Positions 22,181 to 32,666 of a stretch of 64,000 nucleotides of DNA are shown here, piece by piece; position 1 is the first letter of the stretch, and every line of letters starts with the position of its first letter. The stretch comes from Pseudomonas entomophila L48 (GTDB taxonomy: Bacteria; Pseudomonadota; Gammaproteobacteria; Pseudomonadales; Pseudomonadaceae): positions 1 through 64,000 of the forward strand of contig NC_008027.1 in assembly GCF_000026105.1 (NCBI RefSeq), written 5' to 3'. The notes beneath the pieces were generated by a model, which was not told the DNA's origin, did no database searches, and saw only the letters and a list, made by a program, of their open reading frames with translations. Both the position numbers and the translations under genes were made by a program.

Positions 22181-22489
22181 TCAAGCCTTGTTGAGCTTCT
22201 TGAGGAAAACGGTCATCTCTTTCTCGGCCTGCTTGTCGCCATGGGCCTGCGCCGCGACGATCCCCTCTTCCCAGGCCGTGCGCGCGCCAGCCAGATCGCC
22301 GCTGAGCTGATACGCCTTCCCCAGCAGCTTCCACGCCGCCGAGTACTTCGGATCCTGCCGCACACAAGCCGCCAGGTGCACCGCCGCTTCAGCGCCATTG
22401 CCCTCGTCCAGCCAGGCCTTGCCCAGCCCGAACCGCAGCAGCGGGTTATCCACACCCTTGGCCAGCATTTTCTCCAGCGATTCACGCAT
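22181..22489 (-). CDS. Small tetratricopeptide-repeat protein
   Basis: 102-residue protein with about two TPR-like helical pairs (NPLLRFGLGKAWLDEGNGAEA, SAAWKLLGKAYQLSGDLAGA) and no signal peptide, so cytosolic protein-protein interaction is expected. ATG at 22489 with GGAGAG six bases upstream; the GTG one codon earlier is too close to it. It starts 11 bases after the trkA stop and is the last gene of def-fmt-rsmB-trkA-TPR. Function unknown. An exact DnaA box lies at 22446-22454. Confidence 0.82.
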   Translation of the reverse strand: MRESLEKMLAKGVDNPLLRFGLGKAWLDEGNGAEAAVHLAACVRQDPKYSAAWKLLGKAYQLSGDLAGARTAWEEGIVAAQAHGDKQAEKEMTVFLKKLNKA

Positions 22490-22500
22490 CACGTCTCTCC

Positions 22501-23874
22501 CTAGAAGAAACTCAGGCCCACGTGGAACAGTTTCTCCACGTCTCGAATCTGCTTTTTATCCACAACGAACAGGATCACATGGTCGCCCGACGCGATCACC
22601 GTGTCATCGTGGGCGATCAGCACTTCCTCGTCGCGGATGATCGCGCCGATGGTGGTGCCTGGCGGCAACGAGATGTCCTCGATGGCCTTGCCCACCACCT
22701 TGCTCGACTTCGAATCGCCATGGGCCACCGCCTCGATGGCCTCGGCCGCGCCCCGGCGCAGCGAGTGCACGCTGACGATATCGCCGCGGCGCACGTGGGC
22801 CAGCAAGGTGCCGATGGTGGCCAGCTGCGGGCTGATGGCGATGTCGATCTCGCCGCCCTGCACCAGGTCGACGTAGGCCGGGTTGTTGATGATGGTCATC
22901 ACCTTGCGCGCACCCAAGCGCTTGGCCAGCAGCGACGACATGATGTTGGCCTCGTCGTCGTTGGTCAGGGCCAGGAAGATGTCGGCGTCGGCGATGTTTT
23001 CTTCGAGCATCAGGTCCCGGTCGGACGCACTGCCTTGGAGCACCACGGTGCTCTCGAGGTTTTCCGAGAGGTGGCGGCAGCGTGCCGGGTTCATCTCGAT
23101 GATCTTCACCTGGTAGCGGCTCTCGATGGCCTCGGCCAGGCGCTCGCCGATCTGCCCGCCACCGGCGATGACCACGCGCTTGTTGGTCTCGTCGATGCGA
23201 CGCAGCTCACCCATCACTGCGCGGATGTCCTTCTTCGCGGCGATGAAGAACACTTCGTCGTCGGCCTCGATCACCGTGTCGCCCTGCGGGGTGATCGGCC
23301 GGTCGCGGCGGAAGATCGCCGCCACGCGGGTGTCGACATTGGGCATGTGGGCGCGGATCTGGCGCAGTTGCTGGCCCACCAGCGGGCCGCCGTAGTAGGC
23401 CCGGACCGCCACCAGCTGGGCCTTGCCCTCGGCGAAGTCGATCACCTGCAGCGAACCTGGGTGTTCGATCAGGCGCTTGATGTAGTTGGTCACCACCTGC
23501 TCGGGGCTGATCAGCACGTCCACCGGGATGTGGTCGTTGTCGAACAGCTCTTCACGGGTGAGGTAGGCCGACTCGCGTACCCGGGCGATCTTGGTCGGGG
23601 TGTGGAACAGCGAGTAGGCGACCTGGCAGGCGACCATGTTGGTCTCGTCACTGTTGGTTACCGCCACCAGCATGTCGGCGTCGTCGGCGCCGGCCTGGCG
23701 CAGTACCGTCGGCAGCGACGCGCGGCCCTGCACGGTGCGGATGTCCAGGCGGTCGCCCAGGTCGCGCAGGCGCTCGCTGTCGGTGTCGACCACGGTGATG
23801 TCGTTGGCTTCGCTGGCCAGGTGTTCCGCCAGCGTGCCGCCCACCTGCCCTGCGCCGAGGATGATGATCTTCAT
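22501..23874 (-). CDS. trkA: Trk potassium uptake system NAD-binding protein TrkA
   Basis: 457-residue peripheral membrane regulator of TrkH-type K+ channels. Two RCK halves can be read, each a Rossmann NAD-binding fold ([19 protein letters not shown] at the N-terminus and [17 protein letters not shown] near residue 235) followed by a RCK_C ligand domain. It sits after rsmB in the order fmt-rsmB-trkA known from gammaproteobacteria, 25 bases downstream of rsmB. A degenerate parS-like site (22515-22528) falls in its last codons, and an exact DnaA box at 22556-22564. Confidence 0.96.
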   Translation of the reverse strand: MKIIILGAGQVGGTLAEHLASEANDITVVDTDSERLRDLGDRLDIRTVQGRASLPTVLRQAGADDADMLVAVTNSDETNMVACQVAYSLFHTPTKIARVRESAYLTREELFDNDHIPVDVLISPEQVVTNYIKRLIEHPGSLQVIDFAEGKAQLVAVRAYYGGPLVGQQLRQIRAHMPNVDTRVAAIFRRDRPITPQGDTVIEADDEVFFIAAKKDIRAVMGELRRIDETNKRVVIAGGGQIGERLAEAIESRYQVKIIEMNPARCRHLSENLESTVVLQGSASDRDLMLEENIADADIFLALTNDDEANIMSSLLAKRLGARKVMTIINNPAYVDLVQGGEIDIAISPQLATIGTLLAHVRRGDIVSVHSLRRGAAEAIEAVAHGDSKSSKVVGKAIEDISLPPGTTIGAIIRDEEVLIAHDDTVIASGDHVILFVVDKKQIRDVEKLFHVGLSFF

Positions 23875-23899
23875 CCGCTACTCCCTACCCTTTTTGTTC

Positions 23900-25210
23900 T
23901 TACCCGCGCGAAGCGGCGATCTTGATCAGTTTGGCGTAATAGAACCCGTCATGGCCGCCTTCCTGGGCCAGCAGCTGGCGGCCGTGGGGCTGGCGCAGGC
24001 CGGCTTCGGTGGCCAGGTCCAGCTCGCGGGCACCGGGGGTGCGGGCGAGGAAGGCGTCGATCACTTCGGTGTTCTCGGTCGGCAGGCTCGAGCAGGTGGC
24101 GTAGAGCAACATGCCGCCCACTTCCAGGGTCGGCCACAGGGCATCGAGCAGCTCGCCTTGCAGCGTGGCCAGGGCCGGGATGTCCTCGGCCTGACGGGTC
24201 AGCTTGATGTCCGGGTGACGGCGGATCACACCGGTGGCCGAGCATGGCGCGTCGAGCAGGATGCGCTGGAATGGCTTGCCGTCCCACCAGCTGGCGGTGT
24301 CACGGGCGTCGCAGGCGATCAGCTCCGCGTCGAGCTTCAGGCGGTCGAGGTTCTCGCGCACGCGGGCCAGTCGCTTGGCTTCCAGGTCGATGGCGACCAT
24401 GTGGGCCAGGCCGGGTTCGGCTTCCAGTAGGTGGCAGGTCTTGCCGCCCGGGGCGCAGCAGGCGTCGAGCACGCGCTGGCCGGGGGCCAGTTCCAGCAGG
24501 TCGGCGGACAGCTGCGCGGCTTCGTCCTGCACGCTCACCCAACCGTCGGCGAAGCCCGGCAGGCCACGCACGTCGCAGGCTTCGGCCAGGACGATGCCGT
24601 CACGGCTGAACTGGCAGGCGCTGGCCTGGATGCCGGCCTCGGCCAGCAACGACAGGTAGGCGTCACGGCTGTGGTGGCGGCGATTGACCCGCAGAATCAT
24701 CGGCGGGTGGGCGTTGTTGGCGGCGCAGATGGCTTCCCACTGCTCCGGCCAGAAGGCTTTCAGCGACTTCTGCAGCCAGCGCGGGTGGGCGGTGCGCACC
24801 ACCGGGTCGCGTTCCATGCTGGCGAGCAGTTCCTCGCCTTCACGCTGGGCGCGGCGCAGCACGGCGTTGAGCAGGCCCTTGGCCCATGGCTTCTTGAGCT
24901 TGTCGGCGCAGCCGACGGTCTCGCCGAGGGCGGCGTGTGCCGGGATGCGCGTGTAGAACAGCTGGTACAGGCCGACCAGCAGCAGCGCCTGCACATCGGC
25001 ATCGGCGGCCTTGAACGGCTTCTGCAGCAGTTGCGCGGCCAGCAGGTCCAGGCGTGGCTGCCAGCGGGCGGTGCCGAAGGCTAGGTCCTGGGTCAGGCCA
25101 CGGTCGCGCTCGTCGACCTTGTCCAGTTGCGCCGGCAGCGAGCTGTTCAGCGAGGCCTTGCCGCTGAGCACGGCGGCAAGGGCACGGGCGGCGGCCAGGC
25201 GTGGGTTCAT
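23900..25210 (-). CDS. rsmB: 16S rRNA (cytosine-967-C5)-methyltransferase
   Basis: Methylates C967 of 16S rRNA using S-adenosylmethionine. The 436-residue protein has an N-terminal NusB-like RNA-binding domain ([20 protein letters not shown]...), the SAM motif [17 protein letters not shown], and the catalytic cysteines in [18 protein letters not shown] and [15 protein letters not shown]. Its ATG overlaps the fmt stop by four bases, so the two are translationally coupled. Confidence 0.96.
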   Translation of the reverse strand: MNPRLAAARALAAVLSGKASLNSSLPAQLDKVDERDRGLTQDLAFGTARWQPRLDLLAAQLLQKPFKAADADVQALLLVGLYQLFYTRIPAHAALGETVGCADKLKKPWAKGLLNAVLRRAQREGEELLASMERDPVVRTAHPRWLQKSLKAFWPEQWEAICAANNAHPPMILRVNRRHHSRDAYLSLLAEAGIQASACQFSRDGIVLAEACDVRGLPGFADGWVSVQDEAAQLSADLLELAPGQRVLDACCAPGGKTCHLLEAEPGLAHMVAIDLEAKRLARVRENLDRLKLDAELIACDARDTASWWDGKPFQRILLDAPCSATGVIRRHPDIKLTRQAEDIPALATLQGELLDALWPTLEVGGMLLYATCSSLPTENTEVIDAFLARTPGARELDLATEAGLRQPHGRQLLAQEGGHDGFYYAKLIKIAASRG

Positions 25211-26139
25211 TGGCCGAGCACCTTGCCACCGGCGAACTTCTCGCGGCGGCTGTTGAACAGGTCGCTGAAGGCCAGGGCCTTGCCGCCGGGCAGTTGCAGG
25301 CGGGTCAGGCTCAGGGCGCCATCACCGCAGGCGACGACCAGGCCGTCCTTGCTGGCGGAGAGGATCTCACCAGGAGTGCCCTTGCCTGTGGACAAGTTGG
25401 CGGCCAGCACCTTCACGCTTTCGCCGTCGAGGGTGCTGTGGCACACCGGCCACGGGTTGAAGGCACGGATCAGGCGTTCCAGTTCGACGGCTGGGCGGTT
25501 CCAGTCGATGCGCGCCTCGTCCTTGTTCAGCTTGTGTGCATAAGTGGCCAGGGTATCGTCCTGTACTTCACCTTGCAGCGAACCGTCGGCCAGGCCGGCG
25601 ATGGCCTGCACCACGGCGCCCGGGCCCATGGCGGCGAGGCGGTCGTGCAGGGTGCCGCCAGTGTCCTCGGCGCTGATCGGGGTAACCACCTTGAGCAACA
25701 TCGGGCCGGTATCCAGGCCCGCTTCCATACGCATCACGGTCACGCCGCTCTCGGCGTCGCCGGCTTCCACGGCACGCTGGATCGGCGCCGCCCCGCGCCA
25801 GCGCGGCAGCAGGGAGGCATGGCTGTTGATGCAACCCAGGCGCGGAATATCCAGCACCACTTGCGGCAGGATCAGGCCATAGGCGACCACCACCATCAGG
25901 TCCGGCTTGAGCGCGGCGAGCTCGGCTTGCGCCTCGGGGTTGCGCAGGGTCTGCGGCTGGTACACCGGGATGTCGTGGGCAACGGCCAGTGCCTTCACTG
26001 CGCTCGGCATGAGCTTCTGGCCACGGCCAGCCGGGCGGTCGGGCTGGGTGTAGACGGCCACGATCTCGTACGGGCTGTCGAGCAGGGCCTTGAGGTGTTC
26101 GGCGGCAAACTCTGGAGTGCCTGCGAAGACGATGCGCAT
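25207..26139 (-). CDS. fmt: Methionyl-tRNA formyltransferase
   Basis: Formylates initiator Met-tRNA with 10-formyltetrahydrofolate. The 310-residue product shows [20 protein letters not shown], the catalytic Asn-His region [21 protein letters not shown] with the following Asp, and an OB-fold C-terminus. It forms the usual def-fmt pair, 63 bases downstream of def, joining formylation and later deformylation in one transcript. Confidence 0.97.
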   Translation of the reverse strand: MRIVFAGTPEFAAEHLKALLDSPYEIVAVYTQPDRPAGRGQKLMPSAVKALAVAHDIPVYQPQTLRNPEAQAELAALKPDLMVVVAYGLILPQVVLDIPRLGCINSHASLLPRWRGAAPIQRAVEAGDAESGVTVMRMEAGLDTGPMLLKVVTPISAEDTGGTLHDRLAAMGPGAVVQAIAGLADGSLQGEVQDDTLATYAHKLNKDEARIDWNRPAVELERLIRAFNPWPVCHSTLDGESVKVLAANLSTGKGTPGEILSASKDGLVVACGDGALSLTRLQLPGGKALAFSDLFNSRREKFAGGKVLGQ

Positions 26140-26202
26140 GGAGTTCTCGCTTCCTTGAAAAAGAAAAAGGCTTGCCGGAGCAAGCCTTCTGGAAGGTGGG
26201 GA

Positions 26203-26709
26203 TCAGGCTTGCTGGCGGTGCTGCTTTTCCAGCTTCTTCTTGATCCGGTCGCGTTTGAGCTGGGACAGGTAGTCGACGAACAGCTTGCCGTTGAGGTGGT
26301 CGAACTCGTGCTGCACGCATACGGCCAGCAGGCCTTCGGCTTCGAGTTCATAGGGCTTGCCGTCGCGGTCCTGGGCCTTGACCCGCACACGCAGCGGGCG
26401 GTCTACGTTTTCGTAGAAGCCGGGCACCGACAGGCAGCCTTCCTGGTACTGGCCCATGTCGTGGGTCAGCTCCTCGACCGTGGGGTTGATGAAGACGCGC
26501 GGTTCGCTGCGGTCTTCGCTCAGGTCCATCACCACGACCTGCTTGTGCACGTTGACCTGGGTGGCCGCCAGGCCGATGCCAGGGGCTTCGTACATGGTCT
26601 CGAACATGTCGTCGATCAACTGGCGCAGGGCGTCGTCGAACTCCGTTACCGGTTTGGCAATGGTGCGCAGGCGCGGATCGGGGAATTCGAGAATGTTCAA
26701 GATGGCCAT
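26203..26709 (-). CDS. def: Peptide deformylase
   Basis: Metal enzyme removing the N-formyl group from new proteins. The 168-residue product has all three family motifs: [17 protein letters not shown] with the metal-ligand Cys, and QHEFDHLNG with the two His ligands and catalytic Glu. The ATG at 26709 gives the family start [15 protein letters not shown]; the reading from 26754 adds 15 unrelated residues. No strong ribosome site is visible. Head of the def-fmt-rsmB-trkA-TPR transcript and divergent from dprA. Confidence 0.96.
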   Translation of the reverse strand: MAILNILEFPDPRLRTIAKPVTEFDDALRQLIDDMFETMYEAPGIGLAATQVNVHKQVVVMDLSEDRSEPRVFINPTVEELTHDMGQYQEGCLSVPGFYENVDRPLRVRVKAQDRDGKPYELEAEGLLAVCVQHEFDHLNGKLFVDYLSQLKRDRIKKKLEKQHRQQA

Positions 26710-26850
26710 AGGGGGCAGGCAGTCACTGTGCGGTCGGTTGAAAACTGAGCACACATAATAAAGGGAAATGGGGCGTTCGGCACCTGCGAAGCTTGGCTAG
26801 GGTGTGAATGGGCGCTGGAAAGCCCATTCCATGGACAGCTTGTCAAAGTA

Positions 26851-26871
26851 TTATCAACAAAGTTATCCACA
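26851..26871. promoter_or_regulatory. DnaA-box pair in the def-dprA divergent region
   Basis: TTATCAACA (26851-26859, one mismatch) and TTATCCACA (26863-26871, exact) are direct repeats 12 bases apart in the 207-base region between the divergent def and dprA genes. This is where promoters of both are expected, so DnaA could influence either. No clean promoter hexamer pair is assigned. Confidence 0.5.
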
Positions 26872-26916
26872 GGTTGTGCCACGCCGTTGGCCCCTGTCGA
26901 TCAAGGATGATCCCCT

Positions 26917-28014
26917 ATGACCGAACCCCGTTCGTCGCCTTGTTCGCCTGCCGAACTCGAGGCGCGGTTGCGTCTGCATCGGCTTCCCGATGCCGGGCTG
27001 CGTCGTTTTCACACCCTCATCGAAGCTTTCGGCAGCGCCTCGTCGGCGCTCACTGCGCCAGCAAGTGCCTGGCGTGCCCTGGGGCTGCCGGCAGCCAGTA
27101 TCGACGCCCGGCGCAGCCCTGAAGTGCGCGATGGGGCATTGGCCGCAATGGCCTGGTTAGAGCGGCCGGGCCAGCATTTACTGATGTGGGACGAGCCTGG
27201 CTACCCGGCGTTGCTGGCCGAGATAGACGATCCGCCGCCCTTGCTGTTCGTCGCTGGAAACCCTGCTTTGCTCGAGCGACCGCAGCTTGCGATTGTGGGC
27301 AGCAGGCGTGCTTCACCCCCGGCGCTGGATACGGCGGGCGCGTTTTCCCGTTGCCTTTCCCAGGCCGGGTTCACCATCACCAGCGGGCTGGCGCTGGGCG
27401 TGGACGGTGCCGCTCATCGGGCCGCGTTGAAGGCCGGTGGGTACACGATCGGGGTGCTGGGCACGGGGTTGCAAAAATGTTATCCACAGCGCCATCGTGA
27501 CTTGGCACGGATGATGATCGACAGCGGTAGCGCGCTGGTTTCCGAGTACCCGCTGGACGCCGGGCCGCTGGCGGGTAACTTCCCACGGCGCAATCGGATC
27601 ATCAGTGGCTTGTCGCTGGGTGTACTGGTGGTCGAGGCCAGCCTGGCCAGCGGCTCGTTGATCACCGCGAGGCTTGCTGCCGAACAGGGGCGGGAGGTGT
27701 ATGCGATTCCAGGCTCCATCCACCACCCTGGCGTCAAAGGCTGCCACCAGTTGATCCGCGATGGCGCCCTGCTGGTGGAAAGCGTGGAGCAGATCCTCGA
27801 CAGCCTGGGCGGCTGGCAGAACCTGCCGCCCGCTGTTGTGGATAAACCCGCTCACCCCCTCCTCGCCCTGCTTCATGCCGCGCCCCAGACCAGCGAGGGC
27901 CTGGCCCACAGCAGCGGCCTGCCGCTGGCCCAGGTACTGGCCAGCCTGACCGAGCTGGAGCTCGAAGGCCGGGTCAGCAATGAAGCCGGGCGTTGGTTTG
28001 CCCGTGCCGGCTAA
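26917..28014 (+). CDS. dprA: DNA-processing protein DprA
   Basis: Loads RecA on incoming single-stranded DNA during natural transformation and is widely kept in non-competent species. The 365-residue product has an N-terminal helical region (SPAELEARLRLHRLPDAG), the Rossmann-like domain (AIVGSRRASPPALDTAG, SGLALGVDGAAHRAALKAGG, GNFPRRNRIISGLSLGVLVVEA), and a C-terminal winged-helix region. The start has AAGGATG upstream. Two exact DnaA boxes (27480 and 27837) fall in the gene. tsaC follows after 39 bases. Confidence 0.95.
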   Translation: MTEPRSSPCSPAELEARLRLHRLPDAGLRRFHTLIEAFGSASSALTAPASAWRALGLPAASIDARRSPEVRDGALAAMAWLERPGQHLLMWDEPGYPALLAEIDDPPPLLFVAGNPALLERPQLAIVGSRRASPPALDTAGAFSRCLSQAGFTITSGLALGVDGAAHRAALKAGGYTIGVLGTGLQKCYPQRHRDLARMMIDSGSALVSEYPLDAGPLAGNFPRRNRIISGLSLGVLVVEASLASGSLITARLAAEQGREVYAIPGSIHHPGVKGCHQLIRDGALLVESVEQILDSLGGWQNLPPAVVDKPAHPLLALLHAAPQTSEGLAHSSGLPLAQVLASLTELELEGRVSNEAGRWFARAG

Positions 28015-28053
28015 GTACACTGCGCGCACGGCGTTTATGCGGAGAGACGGAAA

Positions 28054-28611
28054 ATGGTGAGCAGTTGGCGTGTGCAGCAAGCCGCGCGCGAGGTGAAGGC
28101 GGGTGCGGTGATCGCCTATCCGACGGAAGCGGTCTGGGGCCTGGGCTGCGACCCGTGGAACGAGGACGCGGTGTATCGCCTGCTGGCGCTCAAGTCGCGG
28201 CCTGTGGATAAAGGGCTGATCCTGATCGCCGACAACATCCGCCAGTTCGACTTTCTGTTCGAGGATTTCCCGCAGGATTGGATTGATCGCATGAGCGCTA
28301 CTTGGCCGGGGCCGAACACCTGGCTGGTGCCGCACCAGGACCTGTTGCCCGAGTGGGTGACCGGGCAGCACGACACCGTGGCGCTGCGGGTCAGCGATCA
28401 CCCACAGGTGCGCGAGCTGTGCGCGTTGGTCGGGCCGTTGATCTCTACCTCCTGCAACCCGGCCGGGCGGCCGGCGGCCAAGAGTAGGTTGCGGGTGGAG
28501 CAGTACTTCCACAACGAGCTGGACATGGTGCTGGGTGGGGCGTTGGGTGGGCGGAAGAACCCGAGCCTGATTCGCGACCTGGCGACCGGCGAGGTTGTGC
28601 GCCCGGGCTGA
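28054..28611 (+). CDS. tsaC: Threonylcarbamoyl-AMP synthase (TsaC/YrdC)
   Basis: Makes L-threonylcarbamoyladenylate from threonine, bicarbonate and ATP for the t6A37 modification of ANN-reading tRNAs. The 185-residue single-domain form matches TsaC (YrdC) rather than the longer Sua5. Family residues are [40 protein letters not shown] and the substrate loop [13 protein letters not shown]. The dprA-tsaC order is the same as in other gammaproteobacteria. An exact DnaA box (28203-28211) lies within. Confidence 0.95.
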   Translation: MVSSWRVQQAAREVKAGAVIAYPTEAVWGLGCDPWNEDAVYRLLALKSRPVDKGLILIADNIRQFDFLFEDFPQDWIDRMSATWPGPNTWLVPHQDLLPEWVTGQHDTVALRVSDHPQVRELCALVGPLISTSCNPAGRPAAKSRLRVEQYFHNELDMVLGGALGGRKNPSLIRDLATGEVVRPG

Positions 28612-28640
28612 TACCGCTGGCGAGGGCTTCGCCCTCGTAT

Positions 28641-28722
28641 CGCGACACAAGGCCGCTCCCACAGATACAGCGCAGCTCTCAGGCTTGGCGCTGGCATCTG
28701 TGGGAGCGGCCTTGTGTCGCGA
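28641..28722. repeat. Paired REP element with accessory hairpins
   Basis: Inverted units of the CGCGACACAAGGCCGCTCCC family at 28641-28664 and 28698-28722. Small GC hairpins flank it: GAGGGCTTCGCCCTC just before and GGGCCGCAAAGCGGCCCC just after, the latter a recurrent companion of these REPs. Confidence 0.92.
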
Positions 28723-28889
28723 AAGGGCCGCAAAGCGGCCCCAGAATTCCCCGCCGATTTTTCTGATTTCCACCCAGATGGCTGCCCATTCTGAATTCAG
28801 AGAAATATCCTACGCAGTCTGTCGACCGCCATTACCTTCTCAGTGGGAACTCCTGCCTCTAGGCTCCAGACCGTCGCCGAATAACTTGG

Positions 28890-29062
28890 CGATCGGGTGT
28901 GGTAACCCGGTAACAGGAAGGTATCAGAGTCGTCTATGGCGGCTGTGCGCGGGAGGCTTTCGAGCCTGCCGGGTCTGGTACCTCCCCGGTTTACCACCCC
29001 GTGTACAGCTGCCACCCATTCGTGTGGTAACGGACGAGGTGTCAGCCCTACTCTGGTAGAGG
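28890..29062 (+). promoter_or_regulatory. Structured leader RNA candidate upstream of the DUF3077 gene
   Basis: Gene-free stretch with several compatible stems. CGGGT/ACCCG hairpin at 28894-28909. A nine-pair stem between 28938-28946 (GGCGGCTGT) and 29005-29013 (ACAGCTGCC, one G-U) encloses two hairpins: AGGCT-TTCG-AGCCT (28954-28967) and CCGGG/CCCGG (28969-28989). TTACCAC (28991-28997) is a perfect seven-base complement of GTGGTAA (29024-29030), crossing the nine-pair stem like a pseudoknot or competing with it. ACCTC (28980-28984) can pair with GAGGT at 29036-29040 or with the ribosome site GAGGT (29059-29063). Together this suggests a cis-regulatory RNA. It matches no riboswitch class I recognise. 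Confidence 0.55.
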
Positions 29063-29067
29063 TTGCC

Positions 29068-29379
29068 ATGACCAAAAAGATTGTCCCCGATCCACCACTT
29101 CCTAACACCACAACTCACCCCTTCGGCCGCTGCGACGCCGGCCACCCTCCACTCTTCACCGTAAACCCCAACATCGAAGCCCACGACGCCCTGGTACACG
29201 TAGCGCTCTACCTGCGCTGTGCCTACGACACCGGCATCAAGGCACTCGACCACCTGCGCGACGAGGGGCGTGGCATGTACTGGTCGAGCCTGCATTCGCT
29301 GGAAATGGCGGAGGGGTTGGTGGAGGCGATGCTCGATGGCATCGAGTCCGCGCCGGCAGCCGATAGGCCTGTTGGCTGA
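29068..29379 (+). CDS. DUF3077-family small protein of unknown function
   Basis: 103-residue protein with the Pseudomonas DUF3077 pattern: a Phe-Thr-Val entry (LFTVNPNIEAHDALVHVALYL) and two helices (LRCAYDTGIKALDHLRDEG and SSLHSLEMAEGLVEAMLDGI). No signal peptide or membrane segment. ATG at 29068 with GAGG six bases upstream; the open frame from 28936 would start inside the structured leader and is rejected. Single gene, preceded by about 340 bases of REP and structured leader and followed by another REP pair. No function is known to me. Confidence 0.75.
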   Translation: MTKKIVPDPPLPNTTTHPFGRCDAGHPPLFTVNPNIEAHDALVHVALYLRCAYDTGIKALDHLRDEGRGMYWSSLHSLEMAEGLVEAMLDGIESAPAADRPVG

Positions 29380-29388
29380 GCTGCCGTG

Positions 29389-29452
29389 TTCGCCGGCAAG
29401 CCGGCTCCTACGGGGGCGGCGTAATCCCTGTAGGAGCCGGCTTGCCGGCGAA
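29389..29452. repeat. Paired REP element (TTCGCCGGCAAGCCGGCTCC family)
   Basis: Inverted units with cores GCCGGCAAGCCGGCTCCTAC and GTAGGAGCCGGCTTGCCGGC around a short spacer, followed by the GGGCCGC/GCGGCCC companion hairpin. It separates the convergent DUF3077 and qor genes. Confidence 0.93.
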
Positions 29453-29476
29453 GGGCCGCAAAGCGGCCCCAGGATC

Positions 29477-31498
<2,022 letters not shown>

Positions 31499-31523
31499 GC
31501 CTGTGGATAACCGAGGAGCCCCC

Positions 31524-32348
31524 ATGGACCAGTACGTCGTATTCGGCAACCCCATCGGCCACAGCAAGTCGCCGCTGATCCACCGCCTGTTCGCCGACCA
31601 GACCGGCCAGGACCTGGAGTACGCCACCCTGCTCGCGCCGCTGGACGAGTTCAGTGACTGCGCCACAGGCTTCTTCAAGCAAGGCAGCGGCGCCAACGTC
31701 ACCGTACCGTTCAAGGAAGAGGCCTATCGCTTGTGTGACAGCCTTACCCCAAGGGCACAGCGTGCAGGCGCGGTGAATACCCTGACCAAGCTGGCCGACG
31801 GCACCCTGCAGGGTGACAACACCGACGGCGCGGGGCTGGTGCGGGACCTGACGGTAAACGCCGGGGTGACCTTGGCGGGCAAGCGCATCCTTATCCTTGG
31901 CGCCGGTGGCGCGGTACGCGGTGTGCTGGAGCCGATCCTGGCGCACAACCCGCAATCGCTGGTGATCGCCAACCGTACCGTTGAGAAAGCCGAGCAGCTG
32001 GCGCGGGAGTTCGATGAACTTGGGCCGGTGGTGGCCAGTGGTTTCAGCTGGTTGCAGGAGCCGGTGGACGTGATCATCAATGCCACCTCGGCGAGCCTGG
32101 CCGGCGAGTTGCCGCCGATTGCCGACAGCCTGGTCGAGGCGGGGCGCACGGTCTGCTACGACATGATGTATGGCAAGGAGCCGACGCCTTTCTGCCAGTG
32201 GGCGAGCAAGCTGGGGGCGGCCAAGGTGCTTGATGGGCTGGGGATGCTGGCCGAGCAGGCAGCCGAGGCGTTCTTTATCTGGCGGGGGGTGCGTCCGGAC
32301 ACGGCGCCTGTGCTGGATGAACTGCGTCGGCAATTGGCGCGCAGTTGA
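31524..32348 (+). CDS. aroE: Shikimate dehydrogenase (NADP+)
   Basis: Reduces 3-dehydroshikimate to shikimate in aromatic amino acid biosynthesis. The 274-residue product has the substrate motif [12 protein letters not shown], the catalytic Lys in [10 protein letters not shown], the Asp-containing [12 protein letters not shown], and the NADP fold [14 protein letters not shown] with NRT. The ATG at 31524 has GAGGAG upstream; the reading from 31503 is in the DnaA-box gap. Follows hemF, as is usual in Pseudomonas. Its 3' end overlaps an opposing small gene by 74 bases. Confidence 0.96.
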   Translation: MDQYVVFGNPIGHSKSPLIHRLFADQTGQDLEYATLLAPLDEFSDCATGFFKQGSGANVTVPFKEEAYRLCDSLTPRAQRAGAVNTLTKLADGTLQGDNTDGAGLVRDLTVNAGVTLAGKRILILGAGGAVRGVLEPILAHNPQSLVIANRTVEKAEQLAREFDELGPVVASGFSWLQEPVDVIINATSASLAGELPPIADSLVEAGRTVCYDMMYGKEPTPFCQWASKLGAAKVLDGLGMLAEQAAEAFFIWRGVRPDTAPVLDELRRQLARS

Positions 32349-32583
32349 CGTCGGAGCGTTGTCGGATGAATTGGTGCTCCAGTTCGACCTGCTGACGGTA
32401 GTGAGCGAGTTTTGCTGCGGATTGCGTCATGCCGGTGTAGGGTTCGCGTGCGGTCATATTGCTTTCCAGGCGGGCAATACGTGCCTGTGCATCGGCAACG
32501 CTCCAGCAGTTTTCCGCAGCACCGCTGTTAGGCGCGGCCAGTAATGGCACCAGTGCCAGTGCGAAATAAACGCAACTACTCAT
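32275..32583 (-). CDS. Small secreted hypothetical protein
   Basis: 102 residues with a short N-terminal signal peptide ([22 protein letters not shown], cleavage likely near residue 23), then a mature region with Cys, Trp and helical [21 protein letters not shown] lies seven bases before the ATG. It overlaps the aroE 3' end tail to tail by 74 bases, which is unusual for a real gene in this dense genome, so the true protein may end in a region constrained by aroE. No family recognised. Confidence 0.6.
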   Translation of the reverse strand: MSSCVYFALALVPLLAAPNSGAAENCWSVADAQARIARLESNMTAREPYTGMTQSAAKLAHYRQQVELEHQFIRQRSDVNCAPIADAVHPAQAPCPDAPPAR

Positions 32584-32666
32584 GGCGTGCTCCGCAGTGA
32601 ATGAGCGTTATTCACTCTTTCACTGCCTGCACGTTGCACGCAACTGACAGAAATGCCAGTTGACCG

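Noticed and set aside
22515..22528. Fourth parS-like sequence GGCCCACGTGGAAC at the end of trkA
   Set aside because: Two mismatches in one arm; kept only as a degenerate site because all three real sites match perfectly over 14 bases.
28936..29067. N-terminal extension of the DUF3077 protein
   Set aside because: It lies in the structured leader, lacks a ribosome site, and its composition differs from the DUF3077 domain; the ATG at 29068 has GAGG in place.
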